Assembly: GCA_023441055.1 (NCBI GenBank)
Contig: JAEZQY010000031.1
Coordinates: 206,913 to 270,912 of the forward strand
Origin: Bacillota bacterium
Lineage (GTDB): Bacteria; Bacillota; Bacilli; Paenibacillales; UBA4045
Direction of reading: 5' to 3'
DNA: 64,000 nt
Position numbers and translations under genes: made by a program. The stretch's first letter is position 1. Each line of letters opens with the position of its first letter. The notes beneath the pieces were generated by a model, which worked only from the letters and a program-made list of their open reading frames with translations, was not told where the DNA came from and made no database searches. Positions 8,491 through 18,554 of this stretch are shown piece after piece.

Positions 8491-10232
8491 ACCGTCTCGG
8501 ACCCATGCTCAATAAATTGACGGACAAGCGTCTCCACTTCGACTCCCGTTCGGCATTGCACCAGCTGCGCAGCCAGCTCCTCGCTGGCTGATGCGTCAAG
8601 CTTAAGCAGCTGCCCCTTCAGCTCGACAACTCCTCTTACTGACATGCTTAGCTGCCGCACGCCTAATCCAACCAGCAATGGCAACGCATAGGGATCGGCA
8701 GCCATCTCTCCGCAGACGCTAATTGGAATATGATGCCGCTTGGCCGCCTCAATCGTCAGCTGCAGCATACGAATGACAGCCGGATGGAACGGATCATACA
8801 AGTCAGCAATCTCATCATTCATCCGATCGACAGCAAGAACATACTGAATCAGATCATTCGTACCAATGCTGAAGAAATCGGCCTCCTCAGCCAGCCAATC
8901 CGCGATCATGACGGCAGCAGGCACCTCGATCATGATTCCGACTTCTAGCTGCTCATTATAACGAATTCCTTCGGCCCGCAGCTCCTGCTTAGCCTCAGCC
9001 AACACCGCATTCGCTTGCTGCCACTGCTCAATCGAGGTAATCATCGGGAACATCAGCTTCACATTCCCATGCATGCTTGCTCGAAGTATAGCGCGCAGTT
9101 GCGTCTTGAAGATGTCTTGACGGTCCAGCGAGAAGCGAATGGCGCGATAGCCAAGGAACGGATTATCCTCCTCCGGGAATGGATAATAGTCCAGCAGCTT
9201 ATCTCCTCCGACATCCAGGGTCCGGATGACGATGGACTGCCCCTCGAGTCGCTCTGCTACGCGCTTATACACCTGGTATTGCTCTTCCTCATCAGGGAAT
9301 TCGCCGCGATCCATATAGAGGAATTCCGTGCGGAATAAGCCGACTCCCTCAGCCCCGCTGTCTATCGCCATATCCAGCTCCTTGAAGGAACTGATATTCG
9401 CGCTAATCGTAACTGCTGTACCATCACGCGTAATAGACGGCGCGAAGCGATTCTCCTGCAGCTTGCGGCGAGATTCCAGCAACGCCTGCTGACGCGTCCT
9501 GTATTGCTCCATACGATCTCGCTCCGGATGGATATAGATTACGCCTTCATCGCCGTCGACAATCAGCTCATCGCCTGTCTGTATCGGCGACATGATCTGG
9601 TCCTCCAGACTAATAACGAATGGGATACCCATCGATCGAGCGATGATGGCCGCATGAGAATTACGACCGCCTGTCAACGTGACGATTCCCAGAACGCGTT
9701 CAGGATTCAAATTTGCAAGCTGAGAAGGAGATAGCTCCTTCGCAACCAGAATGAAAGGATCATTGTTCGTAGGCAGTGTAATATCCGGAGCGCCGATCAA
9801 GTGGTGGAGCAGTCGATTGCCGACATCCTTCACATCGGCCCGACGCTCCTTCATGTATTCATCGTCAATCCGATCGAACATGGAGGCGAATTGATCAATC
9901 ACTTCCTTGACCGCTACCTCCGCGACCTTATATTGACGCTGAATAATTCCGCTTACCTCACTCATAAATTCCGGATCATCCAGAATGGCCAGATGCGCAT
10001 CGAAGATTAAGGAATTCTCCTTGCCGATGACAGGAGTCAGCTCTCGCTTGATCTCCTCCAGCTCATGCTTGGATTCACGAATTCCTCTATACAGACGATC
10101 GAATTCATCCGCGAGCTGCGTCACATCAATATCCTTCTCTGGAATGTCCCATTCCCAAGTCGGCAGTACGAACGCCTTGCCAATCGCTACACCAGACGAG
10201 GCTGCTATCCCATTAACTGTTTGCAGTTGCAT
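8487..10232 (-). CDS. ptsI: Phosphoenolpyruvate-protein phosphotransferase (PTS enzyme I)
   Basis: It takes phosphate from phosphoenolpyruvate and passes it to HPr. The phosphorylated histidine is in GGRNSHAAII (residue about 193). The PEP-binding barrel shows GVGLFRTEFLYMDR, MFPMIT, VGIMIEVPA and DFFSIGTNDLIQY, with the catalytic Cys in ISVCGEMA. It is 581 residues, slightly longer than B. subtilis EI. TTG at 10235 and ATG at 10232 are both spaced acceptably from AGGGAGG. The 5' end lies inside the 3' end of the EIICBA gene. No HPr gene precedes it, which is unusual. Confidence 0.95.
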   Translation of the reverse strand: MQLQTVNGIAASSGVAIGKAFVLPTWEWDIPEKDIDVTQLADEFDRLYRGIRESKHELEEIKRELTPVIGKENSLIFDAHLAILDDPEFMSEVSGIIQRQYKVAEVAVKEVIDQFASMFDRIDDEYMKERRADVKDVGNRLLHHLIGAPDITLPTNNDPFILVAKELSPSQLANLNPERVLGIVTLTGGRNSHAAIIARSMGIPFVISLEDQIMSPIQTGDELIVDGDEGVIYIHPERDRMEQYRTRQQALLESRRKLQENRFAPSITRDGTAVTISANISSFKELDMAIDSGAEGVGLFRTEFLYMDRGEFPDEEEQYQVYKRVAERLEGQSIVIRTLDVGGDKLLDYYPFPEEDNPFLGYRAIRFSLDRQDIFKTQLRAILRASMHGNVKLMFPMITSIEQWQQANAVLAEAKQELRAEGIRYNEQLEVGIMIEVPAAVMIADWLAEEADFFSIGTNDLIQYVLAVDRMNDEIADLYDPFHPAVIRMLQLTIEAAKRHHIPISVCGEMAADPYALPLLVGLGVRQLSMSVRGVVELKGQLLKLDASASEELAAQLVQCRTGVEVETLVRQFIEHGSETV

Positions 10233-12114
10233 CAATCTTATCCTCCCTAAGTACGACTGACATGACAGCGGCCTGTCCCAGCTTGACCGATTTGAACGGC
10301 GCGAAGCTCCAAGACCTGACCTTGTCAGGGTTAGTGATTACCATCGGTGTCGCCAATGACTTGGCATTGGCTTGTACCTTCTTCAGATTAAATCGCAGAA
10401 GCAGCTGCCCTTGGTCCACTACATCCCCTTCAGCCACCTTGCAATCGAAGCCCTTGCCACCCAGTTGGACCGTATCAATGCCCACATGCAGCAGCAGCTC
10501 GAGCCCTTCATTCGTACGCAATCCTATCGCATGCTTGCTTGGATGGACATGGATAATCGTCCCTGATACTGGCGCAACGACCTCACCGCGATCCGGAATG
10601 AAAGCCACACCATCCCCTACGAGCTTGTTCGCGAATATCTGATCAGGTACGTCCTGCAGCGCGATCATCATACCTTGCATGGGCGCGTGGAAGGTCACCG
10701 TCTGGAAGTCTCTGCGCATCAGCTTCATCATCTCTTCACGCAGCAGCTCGCTAAGTGTGCCGAACACAACCTGAACATTCCCGCCCCCCAATTGGATGAT
10801 GCCTGCGGCGCCCAAGTGCTTCAGCACATCAATATCCATGAGATGCTCATCTTGCAGATTTAACCGAAGTCGGGTAATACAGGCTTCCATCTTCGTGATA
10901 TTATTCTTGCCGCCCAGCGCTTGCAGAATGAGCGGCGCCCGGTAAGGTATGTCGCCTGCGCCCTCATCAAGCGCTGACCCGTCCTCACGACCAGGCGTAG
11001 CCAGATCGAATCGGCGTATCGCCCAACGGAATAAGAAGTAATACAACGCCCCATAGGCGAGGCCAATAGGGATAATAAGCCAGCCGTTACGCGACAGATG
11101 CAGGTTGATTAGATAATCCAACGCGCCTCCAGCGAAGGAGAACCCGTGCCGAATGTCCAGCATATACACAATGACCATTGATAGTCCGGATAGGACCGCA
11201 TGAATCAGGTATAACATGGGCGCCACGAACAGGAACGCGAACTCGATCGGCTCCGTTACACCGGTGAAGAAGCACGCCAGCATGGCGGTGGTGAAGGTCA
11301 CCTTGACCTTGGGCTGCAGATCCTCGCGAGCTTCATGTATGATAGCCAGCGCGATCGCAGGCAGCGCGTACATCATGATCGGATATAAGCCGGCCATATA
11401 GATGCCAGCCGAAGGATCACCTGCGAAGAATCGCGGAAGATCACCGTGCACGATCTTGCCCCCTGGTGTCTCATAGGAGCCTAGCTGGAACCAGAACGCA
11501 TTATTCAGAATATGATGCAGGCCTGATGGCACGAGGAGGCGATGCAGCGCCCCGTACACGAACACACCGAATGCTCCGGTACTTAATATCAGATCCGATA
11601 GCAGCTCCGATAATCGTGAGATCCACGGTCCCGCCTTCACCAGAATGAAGGAGAACACCAGCGAGGCAAAGCTGATGAATAACGGCACGAAGCGTGACCC
11701 GCCGAAGAACTGAATATATTCCGGGAACTCGATCGTCTTGAAGCGATGGAACGCCCATGCGGACATCAGCCCGAGGAATATGCCTCCTGCGATGCTGAAC
11801 TGGAAGGTCTCACTCATGAACTGCTTGGCGATTTGTGTGGTAATGAAGTAGGATAGCAGCGAGGACATCCCCGCCATGCCAGCATTCTCTGTTAATCCGA
11901 GCGCAACGCCGACAGCGAAGATTAGCGGCAGGTACTGGAAGATCGTGCTGCCCGCTAGATTCAGAACTTGATCGAAGTCATGCAGCCCAATCATACCCCA
12001 CGGCAGATTAGCCAGACTGAGGAATAAGGCAGCGGCAGGCAAGGCAATCATCGGCAGCATCAATGCTCTACCGAAGTGCTGCAAGCTGCCGATCCACTTC
12101 GCTCTCCAATTCAT
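10213..12114 (-). CDS. PTS EIICBA permease, N-acetylglucosamine (NagE-like) type
   Basis: It imports and phosphorylates a glucose-class sugar. The EIIC channel fills about the first 375 residues, with GRALMLPMIALPAAAL, SFFGGSR-like FGGSRFVPL, VPSGLHHILN, a GDLPRFFAGDPSAG loop and TGVTEPIEFAF. EIIB follows with its active cysteine in MEACITRLRL, then EIIA with LLLHVGIDTVQLGGKGF. The FGGSRFVPL, HGDLPRF and TPGRED stretches resemble NagE more than PtsG. GGGAGG precedes the ATG. It overlaps ptsI by 20 bases. Confidence 0.9.
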   Translation of the reverse strand: MNWRAKWIGSLQHFGRALMLPMIALPAAALFLSLANLPWGMIGLHDFDQVLNLAGSTIFQYLPLIFAVGVALGLTENAGMAGMSSLLSYFITTQIAKQFMSETFQFSIAGGIFLGLMSAWAFHRFKTIEFPEYIQFFGGSRFVPLFISFASLVFSFILVKAGPWISRLSELLSDLILSTGAFGVFVYGALHRLLVPSGLHHILNNAFWFQLGSYETPGGKIVHGDLPRFFAGDPSAGIYMAGLYPIMMYALPAIALAIIHEAREDLQPKVKVTFTTAMLACFFTGVTEPIEFAFLFVAPMLYLIHAVLSGLSMVIVYMLDIRHGFSFAGGALDYLINLHLSRNGWLIIPIGLAYGALYYFLFRWAIRRFDLATPGREDGSALDEGAGDIPYRAPLILQALGGKNNITKMEACITRLRLNLQDEHLMDIDVLKHLGAAGIIQLGGGNVQVVFGTLSELLREEMMKLMRRDFQTVTFHAPMQGMMIALQDVPDQIFANKLVGDGVAFIPDRGEVVAPVSGTIIHVHPSKHAIGLRTNEGLELLLHVGIDTVQLGGKGFDCKVAEGDVVDQGQLLLRFNLKKVQANAKSLATPMVITNPDKVRSWSFAPFKSVKLGQAAVMSVVLREDKIDATANS

Positions 12115-12213
12115 GAATGACCTCCCTTCCGCCGCAGTGGCCTAAAATTTCCGTTCCATAATTCCTCTATTACCATATAGCAAATTTCGCCTATCGTCCA
12201 TCACCTTATGCGA

Positions 12214-13263
12214 TTAAACCTGTACATCGTCTGGAGATGCATGAACAACAGCTAAGAAGGCCTCTACAACGCGCGGATCAAAATGGACCCCGATCTGCCG
12301 CTTGACCTCCGCAATCGCTTCCTCGGACGTCCAAGCCTGCTTATAGGGACGTTCATGCGTTAACGCATCGTAGAAGTCCGCGAGCGCTACGATCCGGGCC
12401 TCGATCGGGATCTGCTCCCCCTTCAATCCGTTCGGGTAGCCTGTCCCGTCCCACTTCTCATGATGAGACAACGAGATGATCTCCGCCAGACGCAGGACAT
12501 CGAAGGAGCTGTCCTTAAGGATCTGAGCACCGATCGTCGTATGCTGCTTCATCTGCTCGAATTCAGCGGGCTCGAAGCGCCCAGGCTTGAGCAGAATATG
12601 ATCGGGCATGCCGATCTTGCCAATATCATGCAGCGGAGCAGCCATCTGAATGAGATCGATCTGACTTTGCGGCAGACCCAGCTTGCTGGCGATTTGCTCG
12701 GATAGCAATCCGACACGCTGCGTATGATTGCCTGTCATATCATCACGGAATTCCGAGGCGCGTCCCAGCAGCTGAAGAATTTCTAGCTTCGCTTGGAAGA
12801 GCTGCTCCGTGCGTTCCAGCACCCGCTGCTCCAAGCTCGCGTTATGCTCCTGCAGTTGGATATGCAGATAGCGGGTCCGTAATAAATTATGTATGCGCAA
12901 TACGACCTCTGTCCGGTCATATGGCTTCGTTAAGAAGTCATTGACCCCTGCCTGAAGCCCCTCTTGCTTAGCCTTGGGTGTATTATCAGCAGTCAGCATC
13001 AGGACAGGCAGATAATGATCCTGCCCGACCTGCTCGCGAATCAATCTAACTGCCTGCAAGCCGTCCATCCCGGGCATATGCAGGTCCAGCAGTATAATAT
13101 CCGGTTCAATCTCCGTTAGGAGCTGTTCAATACGGTGCGGATCAGCCGTGCTGTATAGCTCGGTGAAGCCGGCTCTGCCTAGAATGCGTTCAAGCAGACT
13201 AATATTATGTTCTTGATCATCTACAATTAGAACCTTGGCTTGGGTTGCAATGAACGCGGCCAA
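12214..13263 (-). CDS. Response regulator with HD-GYP domain (c-di-GMP phosphodiesterase)
   Basis: An N-terminal receiver (VLIVDDQEHN, phospho-acceptor in ILLDLHMPG near residue 76, TKP) is joined by a coiled coil (residues about 130-165) to an HD-GYP domain. That domain shows the HD pair in HDIGKIG, SHHEKWDGTGYPNG and the RIVALADFYDALT segment. HD-GYP proteins hydrolyse c-di-GMP. I choose the TTG at 13263, 6 bases after GGGAGGG, over the upstream TTG at 13284. It is the last gene of the kinase/receiver block, so it is the likely output of those kinases. Confidence 0.88.
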   Translation of the reverse strand: MAAFIATQAKVLIVDDQEHNISLLERILGRAGFTELYSTADPHRIEQLLTEIEPDIILLDLHMPGMDGLQAVRLIREQVGQDHYLPVLMLTADNTPKAKQEGLQAGVNDFLTKPYDRTEVVLRIHNLLRTRYLHIQLQEHNASLEQRVLERTEQLFQAKLEILQLLGRASEFRDDMTGNHTQRVGLLSEQIASKLGLPQSQIDLIQMAAPLHDIGKIGMPDHILLKPGRFEPAEFEQMKQHTTIGAQILKDSSFDVLRLAEIISLSHHEKWDGTGYPNGLKGEQIPIEARIVALADFYDALTHERPYKQAWTSEEAIAEVKRQIGVHFDPRVVEAFLAVVHASPDDVQV

Positions 13264-13289
13264 TGATAGCCCTCCCTTATGCAATTCGC

Positions 13290-13655
13290 TTAGCTGTCCA
13301 AAAGCCGATTCATCTTGGCAAGCAGCCGCTCCAGATCCACTGGCTTCGTGTCGAAATCGTCACAGCCGGCCTGATAAGCCTTCTCTGCATCGCCAGCCAT
13401 CGCATGGGCTGTCAACGCGATTACGGGAATCGCAGCAAGCTGCGCGTCGCTCTTCAGCTGACGAGTCGCTTCCCAGCCGTCCATGACAGGCAGGCTCATA
13501 TCCATAAGAATTAAATCCGGATATTCACGCCTTGCGCGCTCCACTCCTTGCTGACCATCATTTGCGGTAATGATGTCATATCCCTTGCGAGATAGTCGCC
13601 TGCTAAGCATGTCGCGATTCATCTCATTGTCTTCCACGAGTAGAATCTTAGGCAT
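13290..13655 (-). CDS. Single-domain response regulator (CheY/DivK-like)
   Basis: The 121 residues are only a receiver: LLVEDNEMN at the start, Asp52 in LILMDMSLPVMDG, Thr in ALTAHA and Lys in DTKPVD. There is no output domain. Its ATG lies inside the end of the upstream kinase gene, after GAGGAGGTG, so the two are co-translated. It probably carries phosphate from the kinases to the HD-GYP regulator downstream. Confidence 0.92.
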   Translation of the reverse strand: MPKILLVEDNEMNRDMLSRRLSRKGYDIITANDGQQGVERARREYPDLILMDMSLPVMDGWEATRQLKSDAQLAAIPVIALTAHAMAGDAEKAYQAGCDDFDTKPVDLERLLAKMNRLLDS

Positions 13656-15204
13656 CCCGATTCACCTCCTCCTGACCTTCCAACTGCTTCGATAAGAGCG
13701 GCAGCCAGCAGCAGAAGGTAGAGCCTTGACCGAGCCCGCTCTCTACGGTAATAAGACCGCCCATCGCCTCTGTAAACCGCTTGCTAATGGCAAGTCCTAA
13801 GCCGGTTCCGCCATACTTCCTAGTAGTGGACGTATCCGCTTGCGTGAAGGGTTGGAACAGCTTGCTGAGCTTGTCCGGACTAATGCCAATCCCTGTATCA
13901 GCAACCCGGAAGCAATACCCCCCCTGCCCATTCCGTTCCTCCTTGAAGATATCGAATCGAATTGTACCGTCATCTGTAAATTTATTCGCATTGCTCAGTA
14001 GATTGATGAGGATCTGCCGCAACTTGATTACATCCGCGACCAAGGTGACATCCTCCTCCGTCGACGTTACTAACACATTCCCCTTACTCTCTGCTAATGG
14101 AATGATCGTCGAGCATACGTCTGCAATTAGATCACGAAGGATAAATTCTTCCAGATGCATCTCCATCTTACCAGCTTCAATCTTGGAGATGTCCAGAATG
14201 TCATTAATCAACGACAGCAGATGATTACCGGCCTTACAGATTCGCGCCAGATCCTCCGCGAACATCGGCTCGCCAAGCTCCTCCGCCTCCTCCTGCAGCA
14301 TCTCGCTATAACCAATAATGGCATTGAGCGGCGTACGTAGCTCATGACTCATATTGGCTAGGAATTGACTCTTGATCAGGCTGGCTTGGATCGCTTCGTC
14401 ATGTGCCTTAGCTAGCTGTTCTGTGCGCTCTGCCAGAGCCGCCTCTGCAATCATCCGATCGGTAATATCCGTCCGAATGGAGATATACTGGCGAGGAACG
14501 CCTTGTTCATCCAGGAAGGGCACTATGGTTGTATTCATCCAATACTCATAACCGTCCTTGGCCCGGTTCTTCACCTCGCCTTTCCAAACTCGGCCCTGAC
14601 TGATCGTCTCCCACATTGTCTGGAAGAAGCTCTTCGGATGATAGCCCGAATTCACAATGCGGTGCGTCCGTCCCAATAACTCATTATAGCTGTATTTCGA
14701 AATCTCGCAGAACTTATCATTCACATAAGTGATAACGCCCTTGCTGTCTGTTATCGCAACAATAGAGGATTCATCCAGCGCGTTCTCGATATCACTTAAT
14801 TTCTCGACAGTCTTCAACAGCGTATACTCATCATGCTTGCGCTTCGTAATATCTGTCCCTATGGTGATAAATTGACGTATCCCGCCCTCTTGATTGAGTA
14901 ACGGTACTATGACGAGACTGATCCAATATTCACTGTTATCCTTCGCACGATTCTTCACTTCGCCATGCCATACTTGTCCCTTGCGAATAATGTCACTAAT
15001 CTCTGCTGCTGCTTCTTCCGTCAGATCAACCGAGTTCATCCATCGATGAGGCTTGCCTATCAATTCGCTTCGGTCATACTTAGAGATCGCGCAGAATTGG
15101 TCATTCACATAGGTCATATTGCCGCTGGCATCCGTAATCGAGATGATTGATGATGCTTCTAATGCAGTTAAAGCATATTGGATGTCTTCGAGCTGTGCGA
15201 ACAT
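13648..15204 (-). CDS. PAS-PAS sensor histidine kinase
   Basis: Two PAS-PAC modules (residues about 5-120 and 130-255) each contain NDQFC/NDKFC..ISKY and the PAC-type EYWISL/EYWMNT strand. They are followed by HisKA with the H-box MSHELRTPLNAIIGYSEML and a HATPase domain (NLLSNANKFT, DTGIGI, KYGGTGLGLAIS). No membrane segment is seen, so it is probably cytosolic, sensing a ligand or redox state through PAS. Two ATGs (15207 and 15204) follow GGAG; the second has better spacing. Its catalytic core closely resembles that of the MHYT kinase upstream. Confidence 0.92.
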   Translation of the reverse strand: MFAQLEDIQYALTALEASSIISITDASGNMTYVNDQFCAISKYDRSELIGKPHRWMNSVDLTEEAAAEISDIIRKGQVWHGEVKNRAKDNSEYWISLVIVPLLNQEGGIRQFITIGTDITKRKHDEYTLLKTVEKLSDIENALDESSIVAITDSKGVITYVNDKFCEISKYSYNELLGRTHRIVNSGYHPKSFFQTMWETISQGRVWKGEVKNRAKDGYEYWMNTTIVPFLDEQGVPRQYISIRTDITDRMIAEAALAERTEQLAKAHDEAIQASLIKSQFLANMSHELRTPLNAIIGYSEMLQEEAEELGEPMFAEDLARICKAGNHLLSLINDILDISKIEAGKMEMHLEEFILRDLIADVCSTIIPLAESKGNVLVTSTEEDVTLVADVIKLRQILINLLSNANKFTDDGTIRFDIFKEERNGQGGYCFRVADTGIGISPDKLSKLFQPFTQADTSTTRKYGGTGLGLAISKRFTEAMGGLITVESGLGQGSTFCCWLPLLSKQLEGQEEVNRDA

Positions 15205-15248
15205 CATCACTACTCCATTCTGCCTTCAATTCTATGATCATATGTTGC

Positions 15249-17609
15249 CTACTCCAGATAGATTCGAATCTCATCTAATAGGGATTGAGGATGATAGGCA
15301 CCCTTCTGAATAATCTTCTTCACCGAGCCGTTCAATTGTTGATGATCCTCAGTCGTTATGGACTTAGCAGTCAGGACAATGATCGGAATCCTCGACCAAG
15401 CATCATGCTTCTTCAGCTCCACAATAAACTGGAAGCCATCCATCTCTGGCATCATCAGATCCAGCAGGATCACAGCGGGCTGCTCACGTGTGATACAGGC
15501 TAGCGCTTCTATGCCATTGTACGCTTCCATAACCGAGTACCCTTCCTTATGGAGCAGCTTCGTCACCAGCTCACGAGAAGAGCTATCGTCTTCCACTACT
15601 AGAACCGTCTGGGAGTCCTGATTAGCGACATACTTACGCAGTACTGAGACTAACTTATCCCGCTGTACAGGCTTCGTGAGGTACTCTGCCGCACCGATCG
15701 TGTATCCGAGCTGACGGTCGCTCGTCATTGACCAGACCACCACTGGAATATCCGCAAGCTCCGGATCATTCTTCAGCTCTGCGAGCACGCTCCAGCCATC
15801 CATACTCGGCATCAGAATGTCCAGACAGATGACCTTCGGCCGCAGCTTCTTGGCAAGCACTAATCCGTCACGTCCATTATCAGCGAAGGCTAATGTCCAG
15901 CCTGTCTTAGCCAGATAGCGTTCCATCAAGTCTCGATTGAACGCTTCGTCATCAATTAATAGGATGCTTACTCCTGTATCTGCATAGATGGTCTGAGGAG
16001 CTGCCGTATGCTCGGACATAGTTGTTATCTCCATCTGAGCCTGTGCGGCTGGAAGCCAGCACGTGAACACCGTGCCGGCACCTGGTTCACTCTGCACGTC
16101 AATCTCGCCACCCAGGAGTCGTGAGAATCGCTCACTGATCGCCAGTCCCAGGCCGGTTCCTCCATACTTGCGTGTCGTCGAAGCATCCGCCTGCGTGAAC
16201 GGCTGGAACAGCTTGCTGAGCTGCTCCTCGGTTATCCCAATCCCCGTATCTCTTACCTGGAAGCGATAACCAGATACACTCTCTCTCACCTCAGCATCCA
16301 CCTCGAAGTCAATCGAGCCTTGATCCGTAAACTTATTCGCATTGCTGAGCAGATTAATTAGAATTTGGCGTAACTTGGTTATATCTGTCACGATCATGCC
16401 ATCTTCTTTAATCGTAGTCTGCAATTGATTCCCCTTGCTCTGAACAAGCGGTGTGATGGTCGTCAGCACGTCTTGAACGGCATCCTGGATGCTTAAGCGT
16501 TCCAAGTGAAGCTCCATCTTACCCGCCTCGATCTTCGAGATGTCCAGAATATCATTGATCAGCATCAATAAATGGTTGCCCGCCTTGCTGATCTTGGATA
16601 AGTCATCCACGAATGAGGCTTGCCCGAGCTCCTCGGCCTCCTCCTGCAGCATCTCGCTGTAGCCAATTATGGCATTAAGCGGCGTGCGGAGCTCATGACT
16701 CATGTTGGCTAGGAACTGACTCTTAATCAGATTCGCTTGAATGGCTTCGTCATGTGCGGTGGCTAGCTCCTCCGTTCGAAGTGCGACCATCTCTTCCAGA
16801 TGTTCATTCAATTGCCGCAGCTCCAGATTCATCTGATAGATTTCATCTGACTTCCGCTTGATCTCTGTATCCTTATAGGCAAATCGTCTGCCGATATAGA
16901 TTCCAATAAGCGATAAGGCGAGCGTCAGAATCGAGCCCAGAACAATTACATAAGCAAGCGCGGTTTGATTCCATACCGATCCCAGCGAAGCAGCGTCCTC
17001 TGCCGTCAGGTGGAATACCGCGCCAGCCATTCCTGAGTAATGCATCCCCGCAATCGCCGCCCCCATGACCAGCGCGCTGCCAAGCTTCATGACATACGAA
17101 ATCGACCCACGACCAGATCGGAAGTAGATGGATAGATAGATGGCTGCTATCGATGCTACAATAGCGATCACAATCGACAGCCAGAAGTAGAAGGGATCAT
17201 AGGTGATTCCGATCTGCATCGCTTCCATACCAATATAATGCATCGCGATGATTCCGAGCGCGAGCAATAGTCCGCCTGTCAACATGTGACGCAGCTTAGG
17301 CTCATTCACCCCAATAGTAATGAGCGCAATCAACGAACCTGCTATCGCGGCCACAACCGATACGAGGACTAGAAAGGTATCATAACTGACAGGCACAGGC
17401 AAGGAGAAGGCGAGCATGCCGATGAAGTGCATCGACCAGATTCCCATTCCCATCAGGAAGCTTCCGAATAGCAGCCAGATCCAGCGCTGCATGCCAGTAG
17501 ATGCGCTGATCCGAGCTGCCATTACCAGGACCGTATAGGACGAGATGACCGCAACGATATAAGAAAGAGTAACCAGCATGTTATCATGAGTGCCGTGTAG
17601 GTGCTCCAC
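15249..17609 (-). CDS. MHYT-domain hybrid histidine kinase with two receivers
   Basis: Seven membrane helices carry the MHYT repeats (MHFIGM, MHYIGM, MHYSGM), proposed to bind copper and sense O2, CO or NO. A coiled coil, HisKA (MSHELRTPLNAIIGYSEM) and HATPase (NLLSNANKFT, KYGGTGLGLAIS) follow, and then two receivers (ILLIDDEAFNRD..CLDILMPSMDG and LVVEDDSSSRE..LLDLMMPEMDG). It is 786 residues from the GTG at 17609, which has AAGGGGG 6 bases upstream. It heads the signalling block and is probably transcribed with it. Confidence 0.9.
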   Translation of the reverse strand: MEHLHGTHDNMLVTLSYIVAVISSYTVLVMAARISASTGMQRWIWLLFGSFLMGMGIWSMHFIGMLAFSLPVPVSYDTFLVLVSVVAAIAGSLIALITIGVNEPKLRHMLTGGLLLALGIIAMHYIGMEAMQIGITYDPFYFWLSIVIAIVASIAAIYLSIYFRSGRGSISYVMKLGSALVMGAAIAGMHYSGMAGAVFHLTAEDAASLGSVWNQTALAYVIVLGSILTLALSLIGIYIGRRFAYKDTEIKRKSDEIYQMNLELRQLNEHLEEMVALRTEELATAHDEAIQANLIKSQFLANMSHELRTPLNAIIGYSEMLQEEAEELGQASFVDDLSKISKAGNHLLMLINDILDISKIEAGKMELHLERLSIQDAVQDVLTTITPLVQSKGNQLQTTIKEDGMIVTDITKLRQILINLLSNANKFTDQGSIDFEVDAEVRESVSGYRFQVRDTGIGITEEQLSKLFQPFTQADASTTRKYGGTGLGLAISERFSRLLGGEIDVQSEPGAGTVFTCWLPAAQAQMEITTMSEHTAAPQTIYADTGVSILLIDDEAFNRDLMERYLAKTGWTLAFADNGRDGLVLAKKLRPKVICLDILMPSMDGWSVLAELKNDPELADIPVVVWSMTSDRQLGYTIGAAEYLTKPVQRDKLVSVLRKYVANQDSQTVLVVEDDSSSRELVTKLLHKEGYSVMEAYNGIEALACITREQPAVILLDLMMPEMDGFQFIVELKKHDAWSRIPIIVLTAKSITTEDHQQLNGSVKKIIQKGAYHPQSLLDEIRIYLE

Positions 17610-17685
17610 AATGTTCCCCCTTAACAAGCATATATCCTTATTTTAAGAGAGCATATTGGTGATAGATTTGTCAAGTCTCGCGCGA

Positions 17686-18441
17686 CTATAAGCGAATAAG
17701 AAACACGGAGAGGAATAGAAATTGCAGTGTACAGACAATCTCAATGATGCCGGCATGTGAAGGCCGCAGCGGCTTCCCTGCGAACACGAAGACGCGAATG
17801 ATAGAGAGTACATAGGGAATCGTCATCCATGGAAAGCCCATCACTGACGGAAGGATGAGGAGAATACTATGATAGAAGTAGGCGTAATTGGTATAGCGCT
17901 TATTGGAACGTTCACGGAATACGGTCTTAATGAAGAAGACGGTTCCCATGAAGTGTAGGAAGCTGAAAATGACGATCATCGCCATCATCTTGTCCCAGCC
18001 CCCGCCTCCGAACAGATAAGCGGCTGCACCGCCAATCGTGAAGACGAGAATCGCGCATCCATCATTGAGCAGCGCCCGCTCTGACTTCCTCTTGGCGTAC
18101 CAGATGTTAATGAGGACAAGCACCAGTAGCGGCGCGGCGAAGCAGGCTAACTGCGGGGTGTCAACTAAAGGTATAATGACTAGGAACAGACCTGCCATTC
18201 CGTAACCGATGCCCCATCGGATGTAGCGGTCTCTCTCCAGCTTGCGCTTCCAGGACTGCAGGATCGGGTAAGACGATAGATAGAAGCATAACCATGCCAA
18301 AAATAAAAGGAGATGCATCCATCTGACGGTTCCTGTGAACATCCCTAACAAGAATGGCGCACTGACCATCGCCCATCCACCATGCTCATGTGGCAGGATA
18401 AGCTTCTTCCGATTGTTACGCTTCTTATCGTTCATATCCAA
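17686..18441 (-). CDS. YwiC-like integral membrane protein
   Basis: The 251-residue protein starts with the family signature LILPHEHGGWAM and has about seven membrane segments. YwiC-like proteins are known from B. subtilis, where the gene lies near the nitrate respiration genes; the function is not established. The start is TTG after GAGGAG. It sits alone between two operons, with a hairpin upstream separating it from the GNAT gene. Confidence 0.85.
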   Translation of the reverse strand: MDMNDKKRNNRKKLILPHEHGGWAMVSAPFLLGMFTGTVRWMHLLLFLAWLCFYLSSYPILQSWKRKLERDRYIRWGIGYGMAGLFLVIIPLVDTPQLACFAAPLLVLVLINIWYAKRKSERALLNDGCAILVFTIGGAAAYLFGGGGWDKMMAMIVIFSFLHFMGTVFFIKTVFRERSNKRYTNYAYFYHSILLILPSVMGFPWMTIPYVLSIIRVFVFAGKPLRPSHAGIIEIVCTLQFLFLSVFLIRL

Positions 18442-18464
18442 CTATCGCTCCTCTATAAGTAATA

Positions 18465-18485
18465 GGTCATCTCTATGAGATGACC
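18465..18485 (-). terminator. Hairpin terminator after the GNAT gene
   Basis: GGTCATCTC-TAT-GAGATGACC is a perfect 9-bp stem downstream of the gene ending at 18555. The tail is only moderately T-rich on the minus strand. Confidence 0.6.
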
Positions 18486-18554
18486 CTATCACAGTCGATT
18501 AGGAATAGTCGGTGTGCAGATCACACTTGATTGTGAGCATTGTGTGACAGCTTG

